From Borreliella japonica (GTDB lineage Bacteria; Spirochaetota; Spirochaetia; Borreliales; Borreliaceae), in assembly GCF_900099615.1 (NCBI RefSeq), contig NZ_FMTE01000002.1, positions 306,730 through 370,729 on the forward strand: DNA of 64,000 nt, written 5' to 3'. Every line of letters starts with the position of its first letter. Within the stretch, counting starts at the first letter, position 1. This document shows positions 35,701 to 44,606 of this stretch, piece by piece. A model generated the notes under the pieces. It ran no database searches, had not been told where the DNA came from, and was given only the letters and a program-made list of their open reading frames with translations. The position numbers and the translations under genes are program-made.

Positions 35701-38423
35701 AAGAACTTTACCTAATTGACGCACTAAACATAATATTTAGAAATTACCATGTAATGAAAAATTATCCGCTTTTAAACAGACAAGGAGAAAATGTAAATGC
35801 ATTTATCGGCTTTTTTAAAACATTATTTTTCATAATAAAAGAAAAAAATCCTACACATTTGATCGTTACTTTTGACTCGGAAATACCAACTTTTAGAAAA
35901 CAAAAATATCCAAACTACAAAGCAACAAGAGACGAGCCTCCATCTGATTTAATACCTCAAATCAGATGGATAAAAGAAGGCCTTTTAAAGGCAAAAATAC
36001 CAATCTTTGAGCTCGAGGGATATGAAGCTGACGATCTTTTAGCTAGTTTTGCAAAAAAAGCTGCAAAGAACAACTATTTAACTTACATTATTTCTCCCGA
36101 CAAAGACTTGCTACAAACAATATCAGAACGCATAAAGATACTTAAAATTGAAAACAACAGCTTTGTTGAAATGAACAATGAGTACGTAATAAAAAAATTT
36201 GGAATAAATAGCTTTCAAATAAAAGATTATTTAGCTATTGTTGGAGACAGGTCTGACAATATACCTGGAATAAAAGGCATTGGCCCAAAAGGAGCAGCAA
36301 ATTTATTAAAAGAATTTAAAACCTTAAAAGGAATATATTCAAATTTAGAACTAATAAATAAAAAACATCAAGAAATTTTAATCAAAAAAAAAGAAAATGC
36401 TTTTTTAAGCTATGATCTTGTAAGTCTTGAAGAAAATTTGAAAATTCCAGAAATTGAAAACTTCGCCTTAAAAAATTTTAGTGAAGAGATAATATCTTTG
36501 TTTGAAAAGCATTCAGCAATTACTCTAATAAAAACTTATAAAAATAACATCTTAAAACAAGAAAAAGAACATGTGGGCCAAAAAAGCCTATTTGATCAAG
36601 ACCCTGCTACTAATAGTTTAGACACCCTAAATACAATTGACACAGAAAATGTTAAATATCACGCAATAACAACAAAAAAAGAACTAGACAATTTAATAGA
36701 AGGCCTTAAAAAGGCTAAATACATATCAATAGACACAGAGACATCTTCACTTGACATCTACACAGCAAAATTAATTGGAATTTCCATTTCATTTAAAGAA
36801 TTTGAAGGTTACTATGTTCCAATCGAAGCTAAAGGAAAAATTTACATAGAAAAAAATTATATAATACAAAAATTTAACAGTCTCTTTAAATCAAACCCAA
36901 AAATAATTGGTCAAAATTATAAATTTGACTATAGAATACTAAAAAATAATGGATTTAATCCTATACCGCCTTATTTTGATACAATGATTGCAGCATACCT
37001 TATTGACACAAACTCAAAAGTATCGCTTGATTTTCTTGCAGAAAAATATTTAATGCATAAAAATATTAAATATGAAGATGTAATACAAAAAAATGATAAC
37101 TTTGCAAATATATCTTTAGAAATGGCAACAAGCTATTCAGCTGAAGATGCTGATATTACATTTAGATTATTCAATATATTTACCGAAAAATTAAAAGAAG
37201 ACAAACTCTGCGAGTTGATGCACGAAATAGAAATGCCTTTTAACAATGTAATTATAGAAATGGAAGAAAATGGCATTTACCTTGATAAAGAATATTTAAA
37301 AGAATATGGAAAAGAACTTGCAAAAGAATTGGAACTAATCGAAAAAGAAACAATAAAAAGCATAGGAATTGATTTTAATCTAAATTCTCCAAAACAAATG
37401 CATGAAATTTTATTTGAAAAATTAAATCTAAAATTACCAGAAAAAATGAAAAAAGATTCAACTGATATAAAAGTGCTTGAATCTCTTAGAGGGCAGCATG
37501 AATCAATTGAAAACCTAATAAAACACAGACAAATTGCAAAATTGAGAAGCACTTACACAGATAATTTGGCAGAACTAGTAAACTATAAAACAAACAGACT
37601 ACACACAAGCTTCATACAAACAAAAACAGCAACTGGCAGAATCACCAGCATAAATCCCAACTTACAAAACATACCAATAAAAGAGGAGAAGGGTCGAAAA
37701 ATAAGAAAAGCATTTAAACCGGAAAATGGAAATATTTTCATTTCAGCTGATTATTCTCAGATTGAGCTTGCCATACTTGCTCATTTATCACAAGATGAAG
37801 CCCTTATTAAAGCATTTGAAGACAATAAAGACATTCATGCAGAAACTGCTTCTAAGCTTTTCAAAATAGAAGAAAAAGAAATCACTCCCACCTTAAGAAG
37901 AATAGCAAAATCTATTAATTTCGGAATAATTTATAGAATGTCGAATTTTAGACTTGCAAAAGAACTAGGAATTACAATCGAAGAAGCAAAAGGATTTATA
38001 AACTCTTACTTTGATTCTTATCCAAAAATCAAAGAGTTTATAATAAATCAAATAAACTTCGTAAGAAATGTTGGATATAGTGAGACTATCTTAAAACGAA
38101 GAAGATATATAAAAGAAATTAATAGCAATAATTATCTAGAAAGATCTGCCGCAGAAAGAATAGCAATAAACAGCATAATTCAGGGAAGTGCCGCTGATAT
38201 CATGAAAATTGCAATGGTCAAAGTATTTAATGAATTTAAAAGTAAAAAATTGGAATCTAAAATATTACTACAGGTGCACGATGAAATGCTCATTGAATCT
38301 CCTATTGAAGAAGAAAATGAAGTGAAAAAAATATTAAAAATCATGATGGAAACCGCTTATACATTAAATCTACCTTTAAGAGCAAATATTGAAACGGGCA
38401 AATCATGGGGAGAAATCCATTAA
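35697..38423 (+). CDS. polA: DNA polymerase I
   Basis: 908 residues with all three domains. The 5' nuclease domain covers about 1-280 (LIVTFDSEIPTFRKQ, DKDLLQ, GDRSDNIPGIKGIGPKGA). The proofreading exonuclease looks intact: SIDTETSSLD (about 345), IGQNYKFDYRIL and YSAEDADITFRL keep the DxE, D and YxxxD residues. The polymerase domain has motif A DYSQIELAILAHL (about 683), motif B RRIAKSINFGIIY and motif C QVHDEML. The ATG overlaps the stop of the FlgN-like gene. coaE overlaps its 3' end by 19 bp. Confidence 0.97.
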   Translation: MKELYLIDALNIIFRNYHVMKNYPLLNRQGENVNAFIGFFKTLFFIIKEKNPTHLIVTFDSEIPTFRKQKYPNYKATRDEPPSDLIPQIRWIKEGLLKAKIPIFELEGYEADDLLASFAKKAAKNNYLTYIISPDKDLLQTISERIKILKIENNSFVEMNNEYVIKKFGINSFQIKDYLAIVGDRSDNIPGIKGIGPKGAANLLKEFKTLKGIYSNLELINKKHQEILIKKKENAFLSYDLVSLEENLKIPEIENFALKNFSEEIISLFEKHSAITLIKTYKNNILKQEKEHVGQKSLFDQDPATNSLDTLNTIDTENVKYHAITTKKELDNLIEGLKKAKYISIDTETSSLDIYTAKLIGISISFKEFEGYYVPIEAKGKIYIEKNYIIQKFNSLFKSNPKIIGQNYKFDYRILKNNGFNPIPPYFDTMIAAYLIDTNSKVSLDFLAEKYLMHKNIKYEDVIQKNDNFANISLEMATSYSAEDADITFRLFNIFTEKLKEDKLCELMHEIEMPFNNVIIEMEENGIYLDKEYLKEYGKELAKELELIEKETIKSIGIDFNLNSPKQMHEILFEKLNLKLPEKMKKDSTDIKVLESLRGQHESIENLIKHRQIAKLRSTYTDNLAELVNYKTNRLHTSFIQTKTATGRITSINPNLQNIPIKEEKGRKIRKAFKPENGNIFISADYSQIELAILAHLSQDEALIKAFEDNKDIHAETASKLFKIEEKEITPTLRRIAKSINFGIIYRMSNFRLAKELGITIEEAKGFINSYFDSYPKIKEFIINQINFVRNVGYSETILKRRRYIKEINSNNYLERSAAERIAINSIIQGSAADIMKIAMVKVFNEFKSKKLESKILLQVHDEMLIESPIEEENEVKKILKIMMETAYTLNLPLRANIETGKSWGEIH

Positions 38424-39022
38424 TCATTGGAATAACAGGTAGAATTGCATCTGGCAAAGATACTGTTTCTAAAATAATTAGCAATAAATATGGATTTTAC
38501 GAAATAAATGCAGACAAGCTTGGACATTCAGTCTTACACGAAAAAAAAGAAGAAATAGTTAAAATATTTGGTAAAGAAATATTAAATACTAAAAATGAAA
38601 TAGATAAACTCTTGATAAGAAATCGTGTATTTAATGACAATGAAGAATTAAAAAAACTTGAAAGCATATCACACCCAATCATACTTAATAAAATAAAAAA
38701 AATCCTAATTCAAAACCAATCTACAAAAATAATAATCAATGCTGCTCTACTTTTTAAAATAAATTTAGAAAAACTTTGCGACTATGTAATTGTGGTCAAA
38801 GCAAAGACTCCTATAATAAAGAATAGATTATCATATTCTATTCCAAGCATCGACTCAAACATAATCAATAAAATACTCAAAATCCAAAAAGATATTTTTT
38901 TTAAAAAAAATATTATAAACTTAAGAATAATCAATATAATTAATAACAAGAATTATTCATATCTAGAAAAAGAAATTAAAAAAAAAATGCAGGAGATAAT
39001 TAACTATGAAAGATTTGAATGA
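38405..39022 (+). CDS. coaE: Dephospho-CoA kinase
   Basis: Last step of CoA synthesis. 205 residues. P-loop GITGRIASGKDTVSKII (about 9-25), EINADKLGHSVL (DxD-type substrate site), and the ESISHPIIL segment typical of CoaE near residue 80. The final third is Asn/Ile/Lys-rich and poorly conserved. It overlaps polA by 19 bp and the SPOR gene by 17 bp, implying translational coupling. coaX, an earlier CoA step, is also in this window. Confidence 0.9.
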   Translation: MGRNPLIIGITGRIASGKDTVSKIISNKYGFYEINADKLGHSVLHEKKEEIVKIFGKEILNTKNEIDKLLIRNRVFNDNEELKKLESISHPIILNKIKKILIQNQSTKIIINAALLFKINLEKLCDYVIVVKAKTPIIKNRLSYSIPSIDSNIINKILKIQKDIFFKKNIINLRIINIINNKNYSYLEKEIKKKMQEIINYERFE

Positions 39023-39752
39023 AAACAATGACAATAACAAAGGATTTTTTGTAGCACTAACCTCAATTGCAGCAGTTTGTATCATAATATTTCTTGGAAC
39101 AATTATTTTCTTTCCAAACAAAAATTTGGCCTCAGAAATTGCAGAGAAAAATATTGTTTTAGAAGAAACCAAAGATCAAAAAACTTTAGAAAACATTGGC
39201 CAAAATGAAAAATCTTTAAAGGTATCTGAAACTCCAAATGAAATAATCATAGATTTAACACAAGATTTAAATAAAGAAAAAAAAAATATAACTCAAAAAG
39301 TACCTGCTACTTCTCAGAAAACAAAAATTATTGAAAAACCTCAACCTGTAACTCAAAAAGTACCTGCTACTTCTCAGAAAACAAAAATTATTGAAAAACC
39401 TCAACCTGTAACTCAAAAAGTACCTACTACTTCTCAGAAATCAAAAATTATTGAAAAACCTCAACCCATAGCCCAAAAAGCTTTGAATGTTGACAACATA
39501 TATGACCCTAATACAGAATATTACATACAATTTGTATCACTCTCGGACCCAATCAACGCAGATAATTATATTCAAAAATTACTCAAATATAATATAGTTG
39601 CCAAAATATATTCTGCAACAGTAGATAATAAAGATATTTACAGAGTAAGATCTGGTCCTTATAAAACAAAATCAGAAGCAAAAGCAGATTTAAAAAAAAT
39701 AACAGGAATAAGCGAATTTAAAGAAACTTATATATTACCCGTTAACAAATAG
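39006..39752 (+). CDS. Membrane-anchored SPOR-domain protein
   Basis: 248 residues. A short cytoplasmic N-terminus, one membrane helix (about 13-35), a Lys/Pro/Gln-rich linker built of three 20-residue repeats (TQKVPATSQKTKIIEKPQPV type), and a C-terminal SPOR domain (about 172-248; YYIQFVSLSD, IYRVRSGPYKTKSEA). SPOR domains bind denuded peptidoglycan at division sites, so a role in septation or cell-wall remodelling is likely. AGGAGATAATTAACT precedes the ATG. Its last 18 bp overlap the convergent kinase gene. Confidence 0.88.
   Translation: MKDLNENNDNNKGFFVALTSIAAVCIIIFLGTIIFFPNKNLASEIAEKNIVLEETKDQKTLENIGQNEKSLKVSETPNEIIIDLTQDLNKEKKNITQKVPATSQKTKIIEKPQPVTQKVPATSQKTKIIEKPQPVTQKVPTTSQKSKIIEKPQPIAQKALNVDNIYDPNTEYYIQFVSLSDPINADNYIQKLLKYNIVAKIYSATVDNKDIYRVRSGPYKTKSEAKADLKKITGISEFKETYILPVNK
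39291..39470 (+). repeat. Three 60-bp in-frame tandem repeats in the SPOR gene
   Basis: Units 39291-39350 and 39351-39410 are identical; 39411-39470 differs at a few bases. Each encodes 20 residues of the linker between the membrane helix and the SPOR domain. A partial fourth copy starts at 39471. Near-identity suggests recent expansion, so copy number may vary between strains. Confidence 0.95.
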
Positions 39753-41099
39753 AGTATAATTATTAATATATTTTTGATATTTTTCTACATATTCTTCATG
39801 AATCTCAACAATAGGCGAAACAACATGCTTAATCTTTGCAAGCTTCAAAAAAGAATCATTTAAACTAGCAAATTCTCTTAAAGAATAGAATGCTTGAATT
39901 GCCCCCCCCATAATCTCTGAATGCTTAAAATCAAAAATCTTTAAATCTTTGCCAAGAATATTTGCTTTTATTTGATTTAAAAGCAAATTATCAGAATTGG
40001 ATCCACTAACAAAGATACTTAAAACTTCTTTTTTACAGGCTTTTAACTCTAACAATCTATTGTAAAAAGCAAAACATGCAAACTCAAGTATTGCCAAACC
40101 GATCTCTAATGGATTTTTTATGCTACCAAAAATTCCTTTACCTAAATCTTTGCGCAGATAAGGATCTAAAATAAATAAATCATTAAAAAGTCTGATTTTG
40201 CTTGGATAAAAGTATACATTATCTAAAGCAACACTTTTAACAATATTTTTTAAAAGAAACTCAAAAGTCAAACTTTTTTTATAAAAACTGTCTTTTAATA
40301 ATTGAATCAAATATCCAAAAGGAACAATTCTCCCAACAATAAAATATCCTTCTAAAAAATAAGGATATTCCAAAGAAAATCCTGGTAAATATGTACTTGA
40401 AACAAAATTGAACCCTTCGCTTGTACCCATTCTATTTGACACAATTCCCTCTTGAAAAGCACCGCTTCCCACCAAAACATTCAAATAATCTGATCCCGCA
40501 TTAATTACACTAATTCCGCTGTTTAGCCCAAATTCAACTCCCGCTTTATCGGTTACAACGCCAACATTTTCTCCCATTTTTATAAACGGAGGGAATTTCC
40601 TCTTATCAAGCCCATATTTTTTTATTTCTACATCATCCCAAATAAAAGGAATATACTCTATACTCGGAAAGCTTGTAAAAAGCTTTCCTGTAAGCAAATA
40701 AATAAAATACTCAAAACAAGAAACAAAATAGCTTATCTTAGAATAAGTTCCTCTTTCAACTGCACTAAGTACATAAGGCAAAAATACAGACTTTCCCTTA
40801 AAATCAGACTTAATTTTAAGGGAATTCCAATGCAATACCTCTAAAGGAATTAAATTTGAATTTAAAGCAATCAAACATGGTGAAATACCACTAACAGAAA
40901 TACAATCTATTTTGCTAGACTGAAAATTGGCTATGGCTTTTTTAAAAGAAAAAAGCCAGACATTAAAATCAAAATTTTCGAAATCGATATCAAAATAATC
41001 TGAATAGCTAATATCAATATAACTTAAAACTCCATTTTCAGAATTAACCAATGCCGCCTTTAAAACACTAGTGCCAATATCAATACTAAGAGCATTCAT
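39735..41099 (-). CDS. FGGY-family carbohydrate kinase, divergent
   Basis: 454 residues. The FGGY fold shows in LSIDIGTSVLKAALVN (phosphate 1), the INAGSDYLNVLVGSGA region with the expected catalytic Asp, the MGTSEG loop and VSGSNSDN near the C-terminus (adenosine). The usual W-D-x-R substrate region reads HWNSLK, so sugar specificity is not predictable. B31 calls its counterpart xylulokinase. It begins 3 bp after the prs stop on the same strand and overlaps the convergent SPOR gene by 18 bp. Confidence 0.85.
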   Translation of the reverse strand: MNALSIDIGTSVLKAALVNSENGVLSYIDISYSDYFDIDFENFDFNVWLFSFKKAIANFQSSKIDCISVSGISPCLIALNSNLIPLEVLHWNSLKIKSDFKGKSVFLPYVLSAVERGTYSKISYFVSCFEYFIYLLTGKLFTSFPSIEYIPFIWDDVEIKKYGLDKRKFPPFIKMGENVGVVTDKAGVEFGLNSGISVINAGSDYLNVLVGSGAFQEGIVSNRMGTSEGFNFVSSTYLPGFSLEYPYFLEGYFIVGRIVPFGYLIQLLKDSFYKKSLTFEFLLKNIVKSVALDNVYFYPSKIRLFNDLFILDPYLRKDLGKGIFGSIKNPLEIGLAILEFACFAFYNRLLELKACKKEVLSIFVSGSNSDNLLLNQIKANILGKDLKIFDFKHSEIMGGAIQAFYSLREFASLNDSFLKLAKIKHVVSPIVEIHEEYVEKYQKYINNYTLFVNG

Positions 41100-41102
41100 A
41101 AA

Positions 41103-42323
41103 TTAATCTTTGTTAATCAATTTTTGAATATCATCTCTTCTATCAAGAATTTTTTGTAAACCAACTTTATTATAAATTGCAAATATTGCATTCGCAAAAA
41201 GATGTGCAACATTAGCTTCATGATACCAAGGCTTATTTATTAATTCATCATTATGATAAACGGCATTCGTTCCAATTATTTTATAAAAATACCCCTCCTC
41301 ATAAGCTTTGTCAAAATATTTAATAGCATCTCCATTGAAAAACGGTAAACTAATCCCACATATAATCTTTTTAGCACCCATACTTTTAAGCAATTTCATT
41401 GCCTTAATCAGAGTACCACCAGTAGCCAACATATCATCACTCATAAAAACATTTTTACCTTCAACATCTCCTAAAAGTTTAGTTACAGAAATATTTGAAT
41501 CAGCAACATCATTTGAAATTCTTGAATAATCTCTCTCCTTATAAAGCAAAGCAAGGGGACTCTTAAGGCTTGATGCAAAAAATTTATTCCTACTCACAGC
41601 ACCTGTATCGGGTGAAACAATAACTAAATTAGAATCTCTAATGTCGATCAAATCCCTAAGAGACTTAAAGATTTCATAAGAAACATTTAAATTTTCAAAA
41701 TAAACTTTCCTAAATACGTTCTCAATGGCCTTTGAATGAATGTCTAAGGTTAAAATATGCCTAATCCCCAACTCTTCTAAAAATCTTCCAATGAGACTTG
41801 CCGTTAAACATTCTCTTGAGTGCTTTTTATCTTGCCTTGAATAAGGATAAGACGGAATAATAACACTAACAGAGTTGGCTTTAGCCTGCATACAAGCATC
41901 TATTGTTGTCATTAAATTCATTATATGATCATTAACTGTCATAATTATTTTTTCGCTACTATTTATCTCAACTTCATAAGTATTGGAAACATCTTGAACA
42001 ATAAAGACATCCTTATTTCTAATTGTCTTTAAAATTTCAGTTTTAAATTCACCATTGGCAAATTTAACAAACTTTACAGGAATTTCTAAAGGTTCTTTGC
42101 TTTTAAGACTAGATAAACTAAGACCTTCTAAAAAAGGAGATAAAACTTTTTCAATTCTAAAAATTTCTTCCTTTAGGGCTTTATAATCTTGACATATACT
42201 ATCTACAATATCATTTCCAACATTTATAAATATTCTTTCAAGCTCTTTTATTATTTTACTAGCAAAAACCTTGCCCCCAGGACAAGCAATAATTCCTATT
42301 GATTTTTTTTTAAGTAAATTCAC
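41103..42323 (-). CDS. prs: Ribose-phosphate pyrophosphokinase, long form
   Basis: Makes PRPP from ribose 5-phosphate and ATP. 406 residues, against about 310-320 for typical enzymes. The family core is intact: KFANGEFKTEI, VNDHIMNLMTTIDACMQA, IPSYPYSRQDKKHS, LTLDIHS, VSPDTGAVSR, and the PRPP loop FMSDDMLATGGTL. Extra length lies mainly as an insert at about 30-85, before FANGE, plus a C-terminal helix. GTG start at 42323 after GAGGAACTAG. It leads the FGGY kinase gene. Confidence 0.93.
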   Translation of the reverse strand: MNLLKKKSIGIIACPGGKVFASKIIKELERIFINVGNDIVDSICQDYKALKEEIFRIEKVLSPFLEGLSLSSLKSKEPLEIPVKFVKFANGEFKTEILKTIRNKDVFIVQDVSNTYEVEINSSEKIIMTVNDHIMNLMTTIDACMQAKANSVSVIIPSYPYSRQDKKHSRECLTASLIGRFLEELGIRHILTLDIHSKAIENVFRKVYFENLNVSYEIFKSLRDLIDIRDSNLVIVSPDTGAVSRNKFFASSLKSPLALLYKERDYSRISNDVADSNISVTKLLGDVEGKNVFMSDDMLATGGTLIKAMKLLKSMGAKKIICGISLPFFNGDAIKYFDKAYEEGYFYKIIGTNAVYHNDELINKPWYHEANVAHLFANAIFAIYNKVGLQKILDRRDDIQKLINKD

Positions 42324-42504
42324 CTAGTTCCTCATTCTTTCTTTTGACAATTAATATAGCTTATACATACAAAAATAACCAAAAATTTTTAAAGCAAGGT
42401 CATTACAAAATATTTTAGCTTTAATACTAAAAAGAAAAATCGAAAAATTCCATTAATAGCAAAAATAAATATTATGTATAATCTTAAAAACAAAATTGAC
42501 TAAA

Positions 42505-43158
42505 CTACACAATTCCAAATTCAAAGCCTATTCCAAACTTGAAATCAGAAAATTTAGAATTCTTAATATTCCAAACATAGTAACCTTCAAGAATTAAAAA
42601 AGAAAATGAAAGTCTAGCACCAATATCCCAACCCATTGTCCCCAATTCTGCTAAAACAGAATCTGCAGCAGAGGTAGCTATATTGATCTTAGGACCTGTG
42701 AAAAACGCTAAGGCTAAAACAAAAAAATCTAATTTTGTATAAAATCTCGGTGTTATTCCCATAATAAATGAGAAATTTTCATTTGCAGTTCCATCTGAAC
42801 GCTTTATTACTTTAACAAGATTCATGTCAAACAAAAGCTCTCCTCCAACAGAAATAAAATCATCAAATTTAGCACCAAATTGCGAATAAATCCCATATTT
42901 TACTCCAGATTTAGCAATATTGGCCAAATCGGCAAAACTTTGGACTATATCTTCTTTCTCTGTTGGGGATGATGAATTTGAAGGCAAATTTTGCTTAAGC
43001 TTTGCATTAATCTCTAAAGCCTCATTGTAAAAACTTGAAAAAGGACTAACAGGAAAAGAAGCTCCACCCCCAAAATTGAATTCAAAATTAGTATCTGCAA
43101 AACCATTGACTACAAAAATACCAAACAAACATAAAATTAAAATTTTAAGCCTCATCAT
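42505..43158 (-). CDS. Exported beta-rich envelope protein
   Basis: 217 residues. Signal peptide at about 5-21 (LKILILCLFGIFVVNGFA, cut before DTNF). The mature protein has a Ser/Pro-rich loop (about 60-68) and alternating strands ending in FKFGIGFEFGIV, a pattern of outer-membrane or periplasmic beta-barrels. The ATG at 43158 is 9 bp after GGAG; a second ATG follows immediately and a TTG upstream is too close to the ribosome binding site. Corresponds to B31 BB0543. No function recognised. Confidence 0.75.
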   Translation of the reverse strand: MMRLKILILCLFGIFVVNGFADTNFEFNFGGGASFPVSPFSSFYNEALEINAKLKQNLPSNSSSPTEKEDIVQSFADLANIAKSGVKYGIYSQFGAKFDDFISVGGELLFDMNLVKVIKRSDGTANENFSFIMGITPRFYTKLDFFVLALAFFTGPKINIATSAADSVLAELGTMGWDIGARLSFSFLILEGYYVWNIKNSKFSDFKFGIGFEFGIV

Positions 43159-43220
43159 ATACAAACTCTCCTACAAAAATTTATGAAAAATAAAACAGGG
43201 TTTATATTGCACACCTTATT

Positions 43221-43276
43221 ATATAATAATTGTTATAAAGTAAAAAGTATATAATAATTGTTATAAAGTAAAAAGT
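43221..43276. repeat. Two exact 28-bp tandem repeats
   Basis: ATATAATAATTGTTATAAAG followed by TAAAAAGT occurs twice without a gap (43221-43248, 43249-43276). It lies in the 128-bp spacer between the TPR lipoprotein gene and the exported protein gene, both leftward, so it is in the promoter or leader region of the latter. Each unit contains AT-rich -10-like sequence on the minus strand. Confidence 0.9.
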
Positions 43277-43286
43277 AAACAAAAAC

Positions 43287-43814
43287 TTAACTATTAACAG
43301 CTGAAGAAACTATTTCTTCAGCACCACTTGGTATGGGATGATTTAACTCTTTATATTTTAAAATATATTTTTTTGAATTTTTTTTGTCGCCCTTTAAATG
43401 GTAAATATAAAAAATATTAAATAAAGCCTCTTTATTTGCAGGAGCAAATTCTAGAGTTTTTAAATAATAAATCAAAGCATTATCTAAATCATTTTTCTTA
43501 AAGAGCAAATATCCCTTCAAATTAATTAACAATATATTTTCTGGATCTTCTTTTATAATGGGATTAAGTTTCAATTCAGCTTCTACATATTTTTTCAAAT
43601 TAATGCAAGCCAAGATAAAGTTATAGCTTGAGTCATCACCAGCATTAATATTAAATTTAATAGATTTCTCATAAAGCAAAACAGAAGTTTCATCATTACC
43701 AAGCTCTTCATTTAATTTAGCAAGCTTATAATATTCATCCGATATGTTTTGATATTCCTTAAAAATAGAGCTGCAAGACAAAACAAAAACAACAATAAAT
43801 AACAACTTATACAT
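43287..43814 (-). CDS. TPR-containing probable lipoprotein
   Basis: 175 residues. A short hydrophobic leader ends in VLSCSS, a spirochetal lipobox with Cys14. TPR-like helices follow: NDETSVLLYEKSIKFNINAG, NILLINLKGYLLFKKNDLDN and ALIYYLKTLEFAPANKEALF. Such repeats mediate protein contacts. The ATG has only a weak ribosome binding site. It is likely anchored in a membrane and exposed to the periplasm or surface. Corresponds to B31 BB0542. Partner unknown. Confidence 0.8.
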   Translation of the reverse strand: MYKLLFIVVFVLSCSSIFKEYQNISDEYYKLAKLNEELGNDETSVLLYEKSIKFNINAGDDSSYNFILACINLKKYVEAELKLNPIIKEDPENILLINLKGYLLFKKNDLDNALIYYLKTLEFAPANKEALFNIFYIYHLKGDKKNSKKYILKYKELNHPIPSGAEEIVSSAVNS

Positions 43815-43985
43815 AAAAATTTACTTAAATCCTTGATACTATTTAAATTATTGAAAGTAATAAAATAGAGCTAAGTCCAATAATAATCAAAACACAAAAC
43901 TTTAATGCTATTAAATTTTAAAATTAAACAAATCATATTGATGATTATAGAATAAAATCTATCACTCTAAAAGATATCCATAAAT

Positions 43986-44022
43986 AAGCCCTCCTGTTTG
44001 AAAACAAAAAACAAAAGGGCTT
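43986..44022. terminator. Possible hairpin between two leftward genes
   Basis: AAGCCCT (43986-43992) can pair with AGGGCTT (44016-44022) around a 23-nt A/T-rich loop. It follows the stop of the KTSC-domain gene on the minus strand, but T-rich sequence follows on the plus strand (TTTTAATATT). Direction is unclear. The rest of 43815-44045 shows nothing recognisable. Confidence 0.35.
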
Positions 44023-44045
44023 TTAATATTATCTAAAAAAACAAA

Positions 44046-44273
44046 TTAAAGCTTTTCTTGGTCATACTTGTTAAATATATTTTCTGTTAAATATTTACCA
44101 ACTGATCTTTTGTCCTCAACAAGTTTAGATATTACACTAAAATGTCTTGGTTCAATCTTAAAATACTTATAAGCTCTTCCATCCTTAAAAAATACGGAAA
44201 GCTCAGACACAGAAGAATCATAACCTACCTGTGATATTTTGCTCAATTCATTAGATATTGTTAAAGTTTCCAA
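44046..44273 (-). CDS. Small KTSC-like domain protein
   Basis: 75 residues. The order of motifs ISQVGYDSSVSELSVFF, GRAYKYFKI and the closing SVGKYLTENIFNKY fits the KTSC domain, a small fold found alone or at the C-terminus of some lysyl-tRNA synthetases. TTG at 44273 is preferred because GGAGG lies 8 bp upstream; the frame extends five codons further to another TTG. Function of the family is unclear. It is divergent from fusA across a 330-bp spacer. Confidence 0.75.
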   Translation of the reverse strand: METLTISNELSKISQVGYDSSVSELSVFFKDGRAYKYFKIEPRHFSVISKLVEDKRSVGKYLTENIFNKYDQEKL

Positions 44274-44456
44274 CTCAAATTCCTCCAAATAATTATCTTA
44301 GGAGTATAATAATAAAGTAAGAGTTAATTCACTAAATAAAAAGTTTTAATCAATAAAATCAAAATCTACTAAATGATATATTCCCTAATATAAGAATATA
44401 CATTAATGCAACTTTAATCAAGCAAACTATAAACATCATATTAAATAGTTTAAATT

Positions 44457-44501
44457 CCAATCTATCCAATCTATCCAATCTATCCAATCTATCCAATCTA
44501 T
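44457..44501. repeat. Five exact 9-bp tandem repeats upstream of fusA
   Basis: CCAATCTAT is repeated five times without interruption. The last copy supplies the base of the left arm of the adjacent hairpin (44495-44531). Short perfect repeats of this kind are prone to slippage, so copy number may vary. The remainder of the 330-bp spacer is AT-rich; a TATAAA at about 44428 is a weak -10 candidate. Confidence 0.95.
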
Positions 44502-44531
44502 CTCATAGCATAAAATTCTATGAGATAGATT
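44495..44531 (+). terminator. Terminator-like hairpin in the fusA leader
   Basis: A perfect 14-bp stem, AATCTATCTCATAG (44495-44508) with CTATGAGATAGATT (44518-44531), and a 9-nt loop, then TTTT and an A-rich tract. The T-run is on the plus strand, the direction of fusA, 76 bp before its start. No rightward gene lies immediately upstream, so it may act as an attenuator on a long fusA leader or end a small RNA. Confidence 0.6.
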
Positions 44532-44606
44532 TTTAAAAAAAAATTTTGTAAAATTATTCAGATAGTTAATCTTCTATTCACATATCATCAGGAGGAACAA
44601 TGTCTA

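Noticed and set aside
39291-39470. CRISPR-like array
   Set aside because: Units are contiguous, without spacers, in frame within a gene.
44457-44501. CRISPR or iteron origin
   Set aside because: 9-bp units with no spacers and no replication gene nearby; the chromosomal origin region (dnaA/gyrB) is not in this window.
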